Assembly (NCBI GenBank): GCA_947589175.1
Contig: CANPZR010000041.1
Coordinates: forward strand, 1 to 14,031
Source of the DNA: an uncultured Lachnospiraceae bacterium
GTDB lineage: Bacteria; Bacillota; Clostridia; Lachnospirales; Lachnospiraceae
Direction: 5' to 3'
Length of the DNA: 14,031 nucleotides
The notes under the pieces were generated by a model. It searched no databases and was not told where the DNA came from. It worked only from the letters and a program-made list of their open reading frames with translations. This document shows positions 14,004 through 14,031 of the stretch, in pieces; position 1 is the stretch's first letter; each line of letters starts with the position of its first letter. The position numbers were made by a program, and so were the translations under genes.

Positions 14004-14031
14004 GCTTGAATGAGATTTAAGTATATGACAG

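Noticed and set aside
10431..14031. Insertion sequence, integrase, att site or CRISPR array as cause of the repeats
   Set aside because: No transposase or integrase reading frame, no terminal inverted repeats, and only two copies of the 44-base repeat, which fit coding tails.

Overview
The window looks like a chromosomal segment of an anaerobic, low-to-moderate G+C Gram-positive of the Clostridia, most likely family Lachnospiraceae. The reasons are purine-rich GGAGG-type ribosome sites, a Bacillus/Taq-like DNA polymerase I without proofreading residues, a very long FtsA-like protein with C-terminal extensions, the ACT (UPF0237)/UPF0210 gene pair, and BspA-like leucine-rich-repeat (LRR_5) secreted proteins. 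The family assignment is inference from gene content, not a database result.

Layout. Positions 1-210 hold a tRNA-Leu(CAA) gene on the minus strand with its own promoter and terminator. It diverges from a plus-strand block: polA and coaE (317-3664), then, after a likely promoter, a tight cluster of an FtsA/PilM-like actin-fold protein, a six-TM GAF-GGDEF diguanylate cyclase and a WalJ/YycJ-type metallo-beta-lactamase-fold protein (3758-8558; gaps of 18 and 7 bases). Next comes the ACT-domain/UPF0210 pair (8690-10430), closed by a strong hairpin terminator at 10500-10541.

The last 3.5 kb (10.5-14.0 kb) is different: visibly poorer in G+C and full of decay. It holds two neighbouring paralogous genes for secreted BspA-like LRR proteins. 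The first (10846-12645) is cut by one in-frame TAG exactly where a sister repeat has a Tyr codon. The second (12781-13561) has lost nearly all LRRs and carries a frameshift next to an A8 tract. Two further 3'-end remnants of the same family (10753-10820 and 13562-13675) share a 44-base repeat with 40 identical positions and bracket the two genes. This looks like an LRR paralog array eroding by duplication, deletion and point mutation. Beyond it is a compact candidate small RNA (promoter 13699-13727, three hairpins, terminator ending near 13834), then a promoter facing out of the window.

Working together: the core part covers DNA replication/repair (PolA), coenzyme A synthesis (CoaE), and an apparent cell-division, cyclic-di-GMP and WalJ cluster. 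The ACT/UPF0210 pair has no established reaction. The most unusual items are the three beta-grasp-like C-terminal repeats of the FtsA-like protein, the eroding LRR array, and the unassigned small RNA.
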